33,066 nucleotides of DNA, from assembly GCA_943329845.2 (NCBI GenBank), contig CALQFM020000049.1, positions 1 through 33,066 on the forward strand, read 5' to 3'. A program made the translations under genes and the position numbers. Origin of the DNA: Candidatus Kuenenia stuttgartensis (GTDB lineage: Bacteria; Pseudomonadota; Alphaproteobacteria; SMXS01). Within the stretch, counting starts at the first letter, position 1. Each line of letters opens with the position of its first letter. The notes under the pieces are model-generated. The model was not told the DNA's origin. It did no database searches and worked only from the letters and a program-made list of their open reading frames with translations. Below, one piece after another: positions 1 through 8,367 of this stretch.

Positions 1-145
1 CGCTACCGCAGCCGCTGCTCGTTCCCGAAGATCATTCGAATAGGGTCTCGCCATCCCGGCTGGCCTCCATCCCCAGCCAACAGGTTGAATCAGAATTCAA
101 CCGACTTGGGAATCCCCTTTCGATTCAATCATTCAGGAATCGAGT
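1..145. other. Left-edge non-coding stretch with two hairpins
   Basis: No gene is supported here. Frame 1 is open from base 1 to the stop at 160-162, but it has no start inside the window and resembles nothing I know. Two perfect inverted repeats lie just past the stop of the minus-strand exoD gene: GGTTGAAT/ATTCAACC at 83-90 and 95-102 with a 4-base loop, and TCGATTC/GAATCGA at 120-126 and 137-143. Neither is followed by a T-run on the minus strand, so they could be a non-canonical transcript end, mRNA-stabilising hairpins or an operator for a gene left of the window. Confidence 0.4.
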
Positions 146-844
146 CTAAGGCTGTGCCTTGACCAGTCCGAGGACGTCGGACAGCAGGAAGATCAGGCTC
201 ACGATCATCCCGTAGACCACGCCCGAGATGAGGACGACGGACAGAATCCCCGTCAACATAGCGCCCAGGTAGACCAGCCCGTCGCGCTCCAGCAACGCCA
301 GCGAGAACAGGCAGATCGCCAGCGCCGGCGGCATGTTGCCCAGCGGGATGGGCAGGAACAGCACGATCGACAGCAACAGGCAGGTCACGCCCATGAGCTG
401 GTCGAACGGTCGCGTCGCCAGCAGGATCAGGCGCGGCCGCATCAGCCGCTCGGCCCGCGCCATCAGCGGCGCCACCCGCGCCACGATGCGGACGAAGTCG
501 GTGAGCAGCAGCGAGCGCTGTGAAATCAGCTGGGGCAGCCAGGGCGATGAGCGGCCGACGGCGAGCTGGATGGCCAGGAACAGCAGCGGCGCGCCCAGGA
601 TCAGCGACGTGCCGGGCGGTGTCGGCAGCAGGTTCGGCACCGCGAAGATGAACATCAGCGCGCCGAAAGCACGGTCGTCGAGCCGCGCCGTGATGTCGGC
701 GATGGAGATTCGCTCCAGCGGATGGTCGGCGGCGATCTGGGTCAGCAACTCGGACAGCTTGGGGCCGCGCGGCCTAGCGTGGCCGGTCTCGGGCCTCGTT
801 GCGCTATCGGGATCGACGGTATCGGGCGACGGGTCGGTGCTCAC
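146..844 (-). CDS. exoD: ExoD-family membrane protein
   Basis: This 232-residue protein matches the ExoD family, inner-membrane proteins first linked to exopolysaccharide synthesis and alkali tolerance in rhizobia; their biochemical role is not settled. The N-terminal ~30 residues are Asp/Pro-rich and probably disordered. A conserved-looking block follows (KLSELL, ERISIADI, FGALMFIFAVPNLLPTPPG), and then hydrophobic segments at roughly residues 60-95 and 150-228, the last part being almost entirely membrane-spanning. The start is GTG at 842-844; no strong Shine-Dalgarno sequence precedes it, so the exact start is uncertain. It is divergent from rsmB, with 116 bases between the two starts. Length fits the family (about 200-230 residues). 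Confidence 0.8.
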   Translation of the reverse strand: MSTDPSPDTVDPDSATRPETGHARPRGPKLSELLTQIAADHPLERISIADITARLDDRAFGALMFIFAVPNLLPTPPGTSLILGAPLLFLAIQLAVGRSSPWLPQLISQRSLLLTDFVRIVARVAPLMARAERLMRPRLILLATRPFDQLMGVTCLLLSIVLFLPIPLGNMPPALAICLFSLALLERDGLVYLGAMLTGILSVVLISGVVYGMIVSLIFLLSDVLGLVKAQP

Positions 845-960
845 GGAACCGAGGCTTACCAGATCAACCGGGTGTTGTCTGCGCCCGCGTCCGTTAAATG
901 CTTGTGACGGGCCGAAACAGCGCTTGAAACGGCGTCCCCGGCCCTCTACTCAGGACGCCC

Positions 961-2253
961 ATGGACGTCGCACGCCAGACCGCTGCCGCCTTGCTCGAAA
1001 CGGTGCTTTCCAAGCGCCATGCCTTCGACGAGTCGTTCGCCCGTGCGGTCGAGCCGCTGGCGCCGCAGGACCGGGGATTCGTCCGCCAGCTCTGCGCCAC
1101 GGTGCTGCGCCGGCTGGGCCAGATCGACGACCTGATCGACGGCTGCCTGGATAAGCCGCTGCCGCCCGCCATGCCCGCGCCGCGCGACATCCTGCGCCTC
1201 GGCGTCGCCCAGCTGCTGTTCCTCAACACGCCCGCGCACGCCGCCATCGACACTTCCGTGACCCTGGCCGACGAGCATGACGACAAGCGGGTTGCCGCGT
1301 TCAAGGGCGTGATCAACGCCGTGCTGCGCCGGCTGTCGCAGGAAGGCGCCGCCAAGCGCGCCCGGCAGGATGGGCCGAAACTGAACACGCCGAAATGGCT
1401 ATGGGACAGCTGGGCCAAGGCCTATGGCGGCGACAAGGCGCGCCAGATCGCCGAGATGCACCTTCGCGAGCCGCCGCTCGACTTGACCCTGAAGCCGGGC
1501 CTGGACTTGAAGCAATGGGCGCAGAAGCTGGGCGGCCAGGTATTGCCGACCGGCACCGTGCGCATCACGGCCGGCGGCCGGATCGAGGAGCTGGCCGGCT
1601 ACAATGACGGCGCCTGGTGGGTGCAGGACGCCGCCGCGGCGCTGCCCGCGCGACTTCTCGGCGACATTGCCGGCAAGACGGTCGTCGACCTGTGCGCCGC
1701 GCCGGGCGGCAAGACCGCGCAGCTCGCCTCGGCGGGCGCGTTGGTCACCGCCGTCGACCGCGCGCCGCCGCGAATCAAGACGCTCAATATCAACCTGCGG
1801 CGGCTGAAGCTGCAGGCCGAGGTGGTCACGGCGGACGGCGCGACATGGAAGCCGTCCGCGCCCGCGGACGCGGTGCTGCTCGATGCCCCATGTTCCTCTA
1901 CCGGCACGATCCGCCGCCATCCGGACGTGGCGCTGCTGAAGACCGAGCGCGACGTAACGTCCGTGAAGCCGGTCCAGGCCGAGCTGCTGAAGAACGCCGC
2001 GCGCATGCTCAAGCCCGGCTGCACGCTGATCTATTGCGTCTGTTCGCTGCAGCCCGAGGAAGGGCCGCAGCAGATCACCGCTTTCCTGAAAGCCAACCAG
2101 GGATTCAGCCGCAAGCCCGTGACGCCCGGCGAGATCGGCGGCCTCGCCGAGCTGATCACGCCCGACGGCGACCTCCGCACCTTGCCGTTCCACCTCGCCG
2201 AACAGGGCGGCATGGACGGCTTCTTCGCGGCAAGACTCGTGAAGAAGGGCTGA
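961..2253 (+). CDS. rsmB: 16S rRNA (cytosine-C5)-methyltransferase RsmB
   Basis: This 430-residue protein is the SAM-dependent enzyme that forms m5C967 in 16S rRNA. Residues ~1-140 form the NusB-like RNA-binding domain typical of RsmB. The C-terminal Rossmann methyltransferase domain has motif I (DLCAAPGGK, ~242-250), motif IV with the conserved PC (DAPCSSTG, Cys311) and motif VI with the catalytic cysteine (YCVCSLQPEEG, Cys361). Both cysteines of the RsmB mechanism are therefore present. An AGGA six bases upstream supports the ATG at 961. In many alphaproteobacteria rsmB lies close to the heparinase-like gene and purH; here about 3.7 kb separates it from rpe, heparinase and purH. Identification is confident. 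Confidence 0.93.
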   Translation: MDVARQTAAALLETVLSKRHAFDESFARAVEPLAPQDRGFVRQLCATVLRRLGQIDDLIDGCLDKPLPPAMPAPRDILRLGVAQLLFLNTPAHAAIDTSVTLADEHDDKRVAAFKGVINAVLRRLSQEGAAKRARQDGPKLNTPKWLWDSWAKAYGGDKARQIAEMHLREPPLDLTLKPGLDLKQWAQKLGGQVLPTGTVRITAGGRIEELAGYNDGAWWVQDAAAALPARLLGDIAGKTVVDLCAAPGGKTAQLASAGALVTAVDRAPPRIKTLNINLRRLKLQAEVVTADGATWKPSAPADAVLLDAPCSSTGTIRRHPDVALLKTERDVTSVKPVQAELLKNAARMLKPGCTLIYCVCSLQPEEGPQQITAFLKANQGFSRKPVTPGEIGGLAELITPDGDLRTLPFHLAEQGGMDGFFAARLVKKG

Positions 2254-2285
2254 TTTTCCGAACTAAGACTGGATAGGGCTCGTAT

Positions 2286-2311
2286 TTTGTAGTTATAACT
2301 GTACATACAAA
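2286..2311 (+). promoter_or_regulatory. Candidate promoter/operator of brnTA
   Basis: The 77-base gap between rsmB and brnT is AT-rich and holds nested palindromes: TTTGTA at 2286-2291 and TACAAA at 2306-2311 as inverted arms, enclosing the perfect palindromes GTTATAAC (2292-2299) and TGTACA (2300-2305). BrnA proteins are ribbon-helix-helix repressors of their own operon, so this is the natural autoregulatory operator. TATAAC at 2294-2299 could serve as a -10 box; I see no good -35. The role is inferred from symmetry and position. Confidence 0.45.
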
Positions 2312-2330
2312 TGGCTGCAGCGATTTGAGC

Positions 2331-2639
2331 ATGGTTATTTCCGGATTCGATTGGGACGAGCACAATCGCGGCAAATGCCAGAAACACGGCGTGTCCACGG
2401 ATGAGATCGAGGCGCTGTTTTTGACGGGCCTGGTGATCCGGCCCGATGTTGCCCACTCGGGCAAGGAAGAGCGTCTTCTGGCGATCGGAAAGAGCCAGGT
2501 GGGTCGATGGATATTTCTCGCGTTCGCCATCCGCGGATCGGCGGACGAGATTCTCGTCCGGCCCATCAGCACCCGGTACATGCACCGCAGGGAAGTTGAG
2601 CACTATGAAAAAGAAAATTCCGGTCCTCTCGACGGATGA
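2331..2639 (+). CDS. brnT: BrnT-family toxin of a type II toxin-antitoxin pair
   Basis: The 102-residue product has the BrnT pattern: an N-terminal FDWDEHNRGKCQKHGVS (aromatic-x-W-D followed by K-HGVS), a central HSGKEERLLAIGKS and a C-terminal region with RPISTR and RREVEHYE. BrnT toxins are small RelE-like ribonucleases that inhibit translation and are neutralised by BrnA. I start at the ATG at 2331; an in-frame TTG at 2325 would add two residues, and the Shine-Dalgarno signal is weak for either. The end overlaps brnA by 35 bases, typical of translationally coupled toxin-antitoxin genes with the toxin first. The promoter-like palindromes are just upstream. Length is near the family norm (about 90-100 residues). 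Confidence 0.85.
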   Translation: MVISGFDWDEHNRGKCQKHGVSTDEIEALFLTGLVIRPDVAHSGKEERLLAIGKSQVGRWIFLAFAIRGSADEILVRPISTRYMHRREVEHYEKENSGPLDG

Positions 2640-2856
2640 AGAAGCCGAACGCTTTGTCGAAGGTGTCGACCTGACCGGGTATGACCTGTCTGGCTTCGCC
2701 GCCGCCCGGTTCGAGTTCGATAGAAAGACCGCCCGCGTCAACATGCGGCTCCCCGAGCGGCTGCTCGATGCGGTCAAGGCCCGTGCGAAGGCGCGCGGCA
2801 TACCGTATCAACGCCTCATCCGTGAGGCCTTGGAACGTGCGGTGGAAAGCCGTTAG
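2605..2856 (+). CDS. brnA: BrnA-family antitoxin (ribbon-helix-helix)
   Basis: This 83-residue protein starts with a Lys-rich stretch (MKKKIPVLSTDEEAERFVE) and ends with a ribbon-helix-helix DNA-binding fold: the beta strand ARVNMRLPERLLDAV, then the helix KARAKARGIPYQRLIREALERAV (~residues 49-80). It fits the BrnA/CopG antitoxins that bind the BrnT toxin and repress the shared promoter. The start is the ATG at 2605, inside the 3' end of brnT; the frame stays open farther upstream, but the protein only makes sense from this methionine. The stop overlaps the convergent ABC-transporter ATPase gene by 4 bases. The pairing with brnT is what makes the call firm. Confidence 0.83.
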   Translation: MKKKIPVLSTDEEAERFVEGVDLTGYDLSGFAAARFEFDRKTARVNMRLPERLLDAVKARAKARGIPYQRLIREALERAVESR

Positions 2857-3551
2857 TCCGGCCGCAGCTCGTCGTTCTCGATCCTGCCGTCGACGATGTG
2901 GATCTGCCGGTCGCCGGCTCTCGCGAATTCCGGGTCGTGGGTGACGGCAAGCACCGTCTTGTTCCGGTCGTGCACCAGTTCCGACAGGATTTCGCGCACA
3001 TTGGCGCTGGCCTTCGAGTCCAGGTTTCCGGTCGGTTCGTCGGCCAGGATGATCAGCGGGTCGTTGGCGAGCGCGCGGGCGATGGCGACCCTCTGGCGCT
3101 GGCCGCCGGAAAGCTGGTCGGGCCGCTTGCGGAGCTGGTCGCCCATGCCCAGGTCGACGAGCAGCGCCTCGGCGCGCTCGCGCTGTTCCTTGTCGGTCAG
3201 TCGGCCCAGCTTGGCCATGGGCAGCAGGACGTTGTCGACCACGCTGAACTCGACCAGCAGGAAGTGGAACTGGAAGACGAAGCCGAGCTTTTCCAGCCGG
3301 ACCCGGGCAATCTGGCGCTCGGTCAGCGTCGTGACCTCCTCGCCATCGAGCCAGATCTTGCCCGATGTCGGCATGTCGAGCAGGCCGAGCAGGTAGAGCA
3401 GTGACGACTTGCCCGAGCCCGAGGGTCCCATGATCGAAACGAATTCGCCCCGATTGATGGAAAGGCTCGCGTTCTTGACCAGCGTTACCGGCACCTCGCC
3501 GGTCAGTTCGCGGGTGACGTTCTCGGCGCGCAGCACCTCGGTCACGGTCAT
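2853..3551 (-). CDS. ABC transporter ATPase, LolD/MacB-like
   Basis: This 232-residue nucleotide-binding subunit has all the canonical motifs: Walker A GPSGSGKS (42-49), Q-loop Gln94 in VFQFHFLLVEF, signature LSGGQ (147-151), Walker B IILADEP (167-173) and a switch His in AVTHDPEFA. The Q-loop region strongly resembles LolD, and the whole protein belongs to the MacB/LolD/FtsE group that drives FtsX-type mechanotransmission permeases. It is the last gene of a three-gene minus-strand operon after adaptor and permease; 13 bases separate it from the permease. The substrate cannot be read from the sequence. It is unlikely to be the housekeeping LolD, because its partners are a single FtsX-type permease and an HlyD-type adaptor. 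Confidence 0.9.
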   Translation of the reverse strand: MTVTEVLRAENVTRELTGEVPVTLVKNASLSINRGEFVSIMGPSGSGKSSLLYLLGLLDMPTSGKIWLDGEEVTTLTERQIARVRLEKLGFVFQFHFLLVEFSVVDNVLLPMAKLGRLTDKEQRERAEALLVDLGMGDQLRKRPDQLSGGQRQRVAIARALANDPLIILADEPTGNLDSKASANVREILSELVHDRNKTVLAVTHDPEFARAGDRQIHIVDGRIENDELRPD

Positions 3552-3564
3552 GGCTGTTCGCCGC

Positions 3565-4809
3565 TCAAGCCTGCCCCCGCAGGATGTCGACCGGATGCAC
3601 CAGCCCGGCCTTGCGCGCCGGGAAATAGGCGGCGCCCATGGAACTCAGCGCGGCGAAGGCACACGCTATCAGCGCCTGGTCGAGGCCCCAGTACAGCGGC
3701 ATCTCGATGGGAACGGTGACGCCGGGCACCTGGAAACTCAGGGTCGATAGCACCCAGATCAGGCTGTAGCCCAGCGCCAGCCCGCCGACGCTGCCCATCA
3801 GTCCGATGATCGTGCCTTCCCAGAGAAACACATGGCGCACATCGCGGGCGGTGAAGCCCATGGACTTCAGGATGGCGATGTCGCGGCGCTTTTCCATCAC
3901 CACCGTGGAGATGATGTTGTAGATGCCGAACGAGGCGACCACGAGGATGGCGCTGACCACGCTGTACATGATGATGTTGCGCACCAGCAGCACCGACAGC
4001 AGGCTCTCCGACGCCTCTTGCCATGACCTCGCCCGGTAACCGATGCGCTTCTCGATGCGTGCCGCCACCGCGCGCGAGGCGTAGGGGTCGTCGAGCTGCA
4101 TCACCAGGATGTTGGCGCGGTCGGGCCGGTCCAGCAGCACCTGTGCCCGCTTCAGCAGCACATAGGCCTGACCTTCGTCGATGGCGGTCGCGCCGGTCTC
4201 GAACAGGCCGACGATCTTCATGGTGCGCACCAGTCCCACCGGCGACGACACGGTCACGTTGTCGCCCATCGCCAGGTTCATCTTTTTCGCCAGCGCCCGG
4301 CCGATGATGATGCCGTTGGGACTGGACGACAGGGCCTGCATGTTGCCGGCGACGATCTTGTCCTCGATGTCGCTGACGCCGGCCATCAGCTCGGGCACGA
4401 CGCCGTTCATCAGCACGCCCTGTTCCTTGCCGGCATAGGTCATGATGATCTGGCCGGACAGCACCGGCGCCACTCTCAGGCCCGGCATGCGCTCGATATA
4501 GGCCATCTTCTGCTTGTAGCCGCGGATGCCGCGCACTTCGGTCTTCGGCTTGACGTTGGAAATGGAAACCGCGGCGCCGGGAAAGCGCTTGACCGCCGGC
4601 TGGACCGGCGCGTCGCGGAACTCGTCGGACACCGTGATGTGGGGCGCGGAATCGACCAGCCGCTTGATGAAGTCCCGCTCCGACCCGCGCATCAGCGAAC
4701 TCACCGCCATGAAGAACGCCACGCCCAGCATGACGCCCAGCAGCGACATCAGCGTCTGGCGGCGCCGGCTGTTGAGGTGCGTGAGCGCGATCTTCAGGGT
4801 GAGCGGCAT
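3565..4809 (-). CDS. FtsX/MacB-type ABC transporter permease
   Basis: This 414-residue inner-membrane permease has one transmembrane helix near the N-terminus (LMSLLGVMLGVAFFMAVSS, ~20-38), a large periplasmic domain (~40-275), and three C-terminal helices around MYSVVSAILVVASFGIYNII, IIGLMGSVGGLALGYSLIW and the final ALIACAFAALSSMGAAYFP. That is the four-helix MacB/LolC/LolE topology. The motif EKRRDIAILKSMGFTARDV after helix 2 is the coupling helix that contacts the ATPase. The start ATG at 4807-4809 overlaps the stop of the adaptor gene (ATGA-type coupling), which fixes it; a much longer open frame upstream is an out-of-frame reading of the adaptor. The probable role is export or periplasmic mechanical work with a MacA-like adaptor. 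Confidence 0.88.
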   Translation of the reverse strand: MPLTLKIALTHLNSRRRQTLMSLLGVMLGVAFFMAVSSLMRGSERDFIKRLVDSAPHITVSDEFRDAPVQPAVKRFPGAAVSISNVKPKTEVRGIRGYKQKMAYIERMPGLRVAPVLSGQIIMTYAGKEQGVLMNGVVPELMAGVSDIEDKIVAGNMQALSSSPNGIIIGRALAKKMNLAMGDNVTVSSPVGLVRTMKIVGLFETGATAIDEGQAYVLLKRAQVLLDRPDRANILVMQLDDPYASRAVAARIEKRIGYRARSWQEASESLLSVLLVRNIIMYSVVSAILVVASFGIYNIISTVVMEKRRDIAILKSMGFTARDVRHVFLWEGTIIGLMGSVGGLALGYSLIWVLSTLSFQVPGVTVPIEMPLYWGLDQALIACAFAALSSMGAAYFPARKAGLVHPVDILRGQA

Positions 4810-5822
4810 CAGCCCGGCCTGGTGCGCTGCACCGTTACGTCCCGGCCCGGCTTGAGCCGGTCGTCGGGCTGGACCACGATGGTGTCTCCCCGAACCAGTC
4901 CGGACTTGATCTCGGTCCAGTCGTTGCCCGACGCGCCGGTGACCACCGCCCGTTCCTGCGCCTTGCCGTCCTTCACCAGCCAGACCTTGCCGTCGGTGAC
5001 GGCGGTCGCCGGCACCAGCAGGGCATTGGTCTTCTCGTCGGTGATGATATTGCAGTCGGCGGTCATGCCGATCAGCAGCGGCGTGTCCTCGGGCAGACGG
5101 ATGCGCACCCGGAAGCTGCGCGCCACGGGATCGCCCTTCGGCGTGATCTCGCTCACCGTGCCTTCCAGCACCTTGTCCGGATAGGCGTCGGCGCGGATCA
5201 GCACCTTCTGGCCAGGGCGAACCTGCGGAATGTCCTCCTCGTCGACCTCGACGGAGACGCGCAACGGCGCGCAGCAAGCCATCCAGAACAGCGCCTGGCC
5301 CGCCGGGAACACCTGGCCGACCTCACCGTCGCGCCGGATGATGCGGCCCGCCTCGGGCGCTCGGAGTTCCATTTCCGCGTTCTGCTTGCGGATGCGGGCG
5401 AGCGAGGCCCTTGCCGTGTCCAGATCGTTCCTGGCCGAATCCCGGGCGACACCGGTTCCCACGCCCCGCGCGAGCAGGCCCGCGGCCCGGTCGTACTGGT
5501 TCTGGGCGAACCTCACCCGCGCTTCCCATTCGCGAACGGACTGGGCCAGCTCCTCGTTGTCGAAGGTGGCGAGCTTCTGGCCCTTCACCACCTCGGCGCT
5601 CTCGTCGACCAGGAGCTGGGCGAGGCGGCCGCCGGACTTGGGCGCGATCGGCATCATCACCGTCGGCTCCACGGTGCCCGAGGCGTAGACCGCCTGCACC
5701 GCCGGCCCGATCCGCGGATGGGTGACCTGGACCGTTACAGGCCCGGCGCGCCACCAGAACACCGCTCCTGCCGCAGCCAGAACCGCGACAAGGAGCAAGG
5801 AACGCAGCAACCATTTATTCAT
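4809..5822 (-). CDS. HlyD/MacA-type periplasmic adaptor subunit
   Basis: This 337-residue membrane-fusion protein has an N-terminal signal-anchor helix (~5-26), a split biotinyl-lipoyl domain (VYASGTVEPTVMMPI and MELRAPEAGRIIRRDGEVGQV), an alpha-helical hairpin between them (~75-150), a beta-barrel domain (VSVEVDEEDIPQVRPGQKV) and a membrane-proximal domain ending in LVRGDTIVVQPDDRLKPG. This is the RND/MacA adaptor architecture. It is the first gene of the operon and probably links the permease to an outer-membrane channel. No TolC-like gene is present in the window. Two adjacent cysteines in WMACCAPLRV are uncommon for the family. The ATG has only a weak ribosome-binding site. Confidence 0.87.
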   Translation of the reverse strand: MNKWLLRSLLLVAVLAAAGAVFWWRAGPVTVQVTHPRIGPAVQAVYASGTVEPTVMMPIAPKSGGRLAQLLVDESAEVVKGQKLATFDNEELAQSVREWEARVRFAQNQYDRAAGLLARGVGTGVARDSARNDLDTARASLARIRKQNAEMELRAPEAGRIIRRDGEVGQVFPAGQALFWMACCAPLRVSVEVDEEDIPQVRPGQKVLIRADAYPDKVLEGTVSEITPKGDPVARSFRVRIRLPEDTPLLIGMTADCNIITDEKTNALLVPATAVTDGKVWLVKDGKAQERAVVTGASGNDWTEIKSGLVRGDTIVVQPDDRLKPGRDVTVQRTRPG

Positions 5823-5953
5823 GCGCCGTCATACCAGCCGATCCAGAAAAACACGCGGTTCCGCCCCGGGCTCGCCACGGCAAGAGTTACCCGGTGGTAA
5901 GGCTGCGCACAATGCACTGTAAACGGGCGACGCGCTGCCAAAAAGCGACCGTC

Positions 5954-5987
5954 GTGCTTGCGGCTTCGGGGTCAAGTTGGTAAGCAC
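5954..5987 (+). promoter_or_regulatory. Hairpin directly upstream of rpe
   Basis: Bases 5954-5961 (GTGCTTGC) can pair with 5980-5987 (GTAAGCAC) as an 8-bp stem with one G-U pair and an 18-base loop. It ends 5 bases before the rpe start codon and occupies the place of the ribosome-binding site; the only purine-rich candidate is the GGGG in the loop. It may influence rpe translation. This is a sequence observation with no known family behind it. The rest of the 170-base divergent gap (5823-5992) shows no clear promoter. Confidence 0.3.
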
Positions 5988-5992
5988 ATTCC

Positions 5993-6661
5993 ATGCAACA
6001 ACAGGTCCGGATTTCACCGTCCATCCTATCCGCTGATTTCGCGAAGCTGGGCGAGGAAGTCCGCGCGATCGACGCGGCCGGCGCGGATTATATCCACATC
6101 GACGTGATGGACGGCCACTTCGTGCCCAATCTGACCATCGGTCCCAGCGTCATCAAGGCGTTGCGGCCGCACAGCGACAAGATTTTCGACGTCCATCTGA
6201 TGATTTCCCCGGTCGATCCCTTCATCCAGGCGTTTCGCGACGCCGGCGCCGACATCATCACCGTGCATCCGGAAGCCGGGCCGCACCTGCACAGGACGGT
6301 CCAGGCGATCAAGGCCACCGGCGCGAAGGCCGGCGTGTCGCTCAACCCGTCGACGCCTGTCGAGGCCGTCGACTTCGTGCTGGGCGACATCGACCTGATC
6401 CTGGTGATGAGCGTCAATCCGGGTTTCGGCGGCCAGTCGTTCATCGAGAGCCAGCTTGCCAAGATCGGTCGCCTGCGTACCATGATCGACCGCAGCGGCC
6501 GCGCGATCGACCTGGAAGTGGATGGCGGCGTCACCGCCGACAACGCGGCAAGGGTCGTCGCCGCCGGTGCCGACGTTCTCGTCGCCGGCACGGCGGCGTT
6601 CAAGGGAGGACCGGTGCAGTATTCGGACAATATCCGCCGGCTTCGCGGCCCGTCCGCCTGA
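5993..6661 (+). CDS. rpe: Ribulose-phosphate 3-epimerase
   Basis: This 222-residue TIM-barrel enzyme interconverts ribulose 5-phosphate and xylulose 5-phosphate in the pentose phosphate pathway, and in the Calvin cycle where present. The signature SILSADF sits at 10-16. The metal ligands are all there: His35 and Asp37 in [13 protein letters not shown], His68 in DVHLM and Asp177 in LEVDGGV. The phosphate-binding loops (SVNPGFGGQ and AGTAAF) are intact. Length is standard. It is the first gene of an apparent operon: 14 bases to the heparinase-like gene and then 21 bases to purH. The ribosome-binding site is poor and a hairpin lies just upstream. Confidence 0.95.
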   Translation: MQQQVRISPSILSADFAKLGEEVRAIDAAGADYIHIDVMDGHFVPNLTIGPSVIKALRPHSDKIFDVHLMISPVDPFIQAFRDAGADIITVHPEAGPHLHRTVQAIKATGAKAGVSLNPSTPVEAVDFVLGDIDLILVMSVNPGFGGQSFIESQLAKIGRLRTMIDRSGRAIDLEVDGGVTADNAARVVAAGADVLVAGTAAFKGGPVQYSDNIRRLRGPSA

Positions 6662-6675
6662 TCCGCCGGAGCGCC

Positions 6676-8346
6676 ATGGCCAGCAAGGCGAAATCCAGGT
6701 TCACCGATCCCACGCGCGGCATGTCGCACGGGCTGCGGCAGCGGCTGCGCACGTATTATTACGGCACGTTCCTGTATCGCCGGGTGCTGAAGGGCGCCCA
6801 TCCGGTGCAGATCAAATTCAACCCCAAGAACCACTGGGGCGGCGATGTGGCCGTGGCCGACGCGCTGTTCCGCGGCCAGTACAGCTTCGCCGGACACACG
6901 GTCAGCGCGCCCAACGAGAACCCGTGGCGACTGCCGGCGCCCAGCCAGGCGTGGCAGGACGCCCTCCACGGCTTCGGCTGGCTGCGGCATTTCCGCGCCC
7001 AGGGCGGCGACGCGGCCAAGCGCCACGTTGAATCGCTGATCAAGAAGTGGCTGCAGGACTTCCAGGACTGGGATCCTGTCGCCTGGCAGCCCGACGTGAT
7101 CGCCCAGCGGCTGATCGCGTGGATGAGCAACGCTTCCATGGCCGTGAGCACCCAGGATCTGGTGCATCACAGCGCGGTGATGAATTCCATGGCGCGCCAG
7201 GCGCGGCACTTGGCGCGCACCGCGCCCATCGCCCGCGACGGCCTGCCGCGGCTGATCGCCATCATCGGACTGGTCTACAGCGGCTTTTGCCTGCCGGAAG
7301 GCGCGCGGCGGCTGTCGAAGGGTCTGCAGCTGCTCGAGCGCGAACTGGACCGGCTGGTGCTGGCCGACGGCTGCATCGTCACCCGCAATCCCAGCGACCA
7401 GTTCGAGGCGCTCCGGGCGCTGGTCGCGCTGAAGGCTGACCTGCGCGCCGCCAACCAGGAAATGCCCAACTACATCCAGCGTGCCATCGACCGCATGGCG
7501 CCCATGCTGCGCTTCTTCCGGCTGGGCGACGGCAGGCTGGCGCTCTTCAACGGCAGTTTCGAGGAGTCCGCCGACGAGATCGACCAGGTGCTCGACGCCG
7601 CGAAGGCCCAGGGCAAACCGCTCGGCGGCGCGATCTATTCGGGTTTCCAGCGGGTGCAGGCCGGCCAGGCGATCATTCTGGTGGACGCCGGTTCGCCGCC
7701 GCCGGGCGACCTCAGCGTCAGCGCCCACGCCAGCCCGAATGCGTTCGAGATGTCGGTCGGCACCGAGCGGTTGATCGTCAACTGCGGCTCCAGCGACGAG
7801 ATTCTGTTCGACGGCGTCCACAAGGTCAGCCGCACCACGGCCGCCCATTCAACGCTGATCATCGACAACAAGAACTCGTTCCCCATCCTGCGGAACCAGC
7901 GCATCGGCAAGCGGCCCAAGAAGGTGCTGGCGACGCGCGACGAGATGGACGACACGGTCAGCCTCGACATCACCCACTATGGCTACATCATGGCGTTCGG
8001 CTACGAGCACGAGCGTATCCTGAAGGTGGCCCGGAGCGGCAAGGTGGTCGAGGGCATCGACGCGCTGCGCTCGGTCAACCGCAAGAAGCGCCCCAAGGCG
8101 CCCGTCGACATCCGCTTCCACCTGCATCCGGATGTGGACGCAAGGCGCACGGTCGACGGCGGCGCGGTCGAGCTGACTTTGCGGGGCGGCGCCATGTGGC
8201 GGTTCGAATCGACCCACGGCGTCAATGTCGAGGAAAGCATCTATCTGGGCGAGCGCGGCCATGTGCGGTCGACGCGGCAGCTCGTGGTCAGCAGCACCAG
8301 CGGCGCGTCGCGGCTGCAGATCAACTGGCGCCTGCTCAAAGTCTAA
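6676..8346 (+). CDS. Heparinase II/III-family protein
   Basis: This 556-residue protein belongs to the heparinase II/III-like group conserved beside purH in many alphaproteobacteria. The N-terminal half (~70-330) is the alpha/alpha-toroid part, including NHWGGDVAVADALFRGQYSFAG-type residues early on and NPSDQFEALRALVALK mid-way. The C-terminal half (~335-556) is the beta-rich heparinase II/III-like domain with SGFQRVQAGQAIILVDAG and a run of beta strands at the end. Known members are polysaccharide lyases, but the substrate of this conserved group is not established. No obvious signal peptide is seen: the N-terminus is basic (MASKAKSRFTDP). GGAG lies 5 bases before the ATG. It is co-transcribed with rpe and purH judging by spacing. 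Confidence 0.85.
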   Translation: MASKAKSRFTDPTRGMSHGLRQRLRTYYYGTFLYRRVLKGAHPVQIKFNPKNHWGGDVAVADALFRGQYSFAGHTVSAPNENPWRLPAPSQAWQDALHGFGWLRHFRAQGGDAAKRHVESLIKKWLQDFQDWDPVAWQPDVIAQRLIAWMSNASMAVSTQDLVHHSAVMNSMARQARHLARTAPIARDGLPRLIAIIGLVYSGFCLPEGARRLSKGLQLLERELDRLVLADGCIVTRNPSDQFEALRALVALKADLRAANQEMPNYIQRAIDRMAPMLRFFRLGDGRLALFNGSFEESADEIDQVLDAAKAQGKPLGGAIYSGFQRVQAGQAIILVDAGSPPPGDLSVSAHASPNAFEMSVGTERLIVNCGSSDEILFDGVHKVSRTTAAHSTLIIDNKNSFPILRNQRIGKRPKKVLATRDEMDDTVSLDITHYGYIMAFGYEHERILKVARSGKVVEGIDALRSVNRKKRPKAPVDIRFHLHPDVDARRTVDGGAVELTLRGGAMWRFESTHGVNVEESIYLGERGHVRSTRQLVVSSTSGASRLQINWRLLKV

Positions 8347-8367
8347 CGCAAGAACAAGAAGGCCATC

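Noticed and set aside
83-143. Rho-independent terminators after exoD
   Set aside because: The stems are real but neither is followed by a T-run in the direction of exoD transcription.
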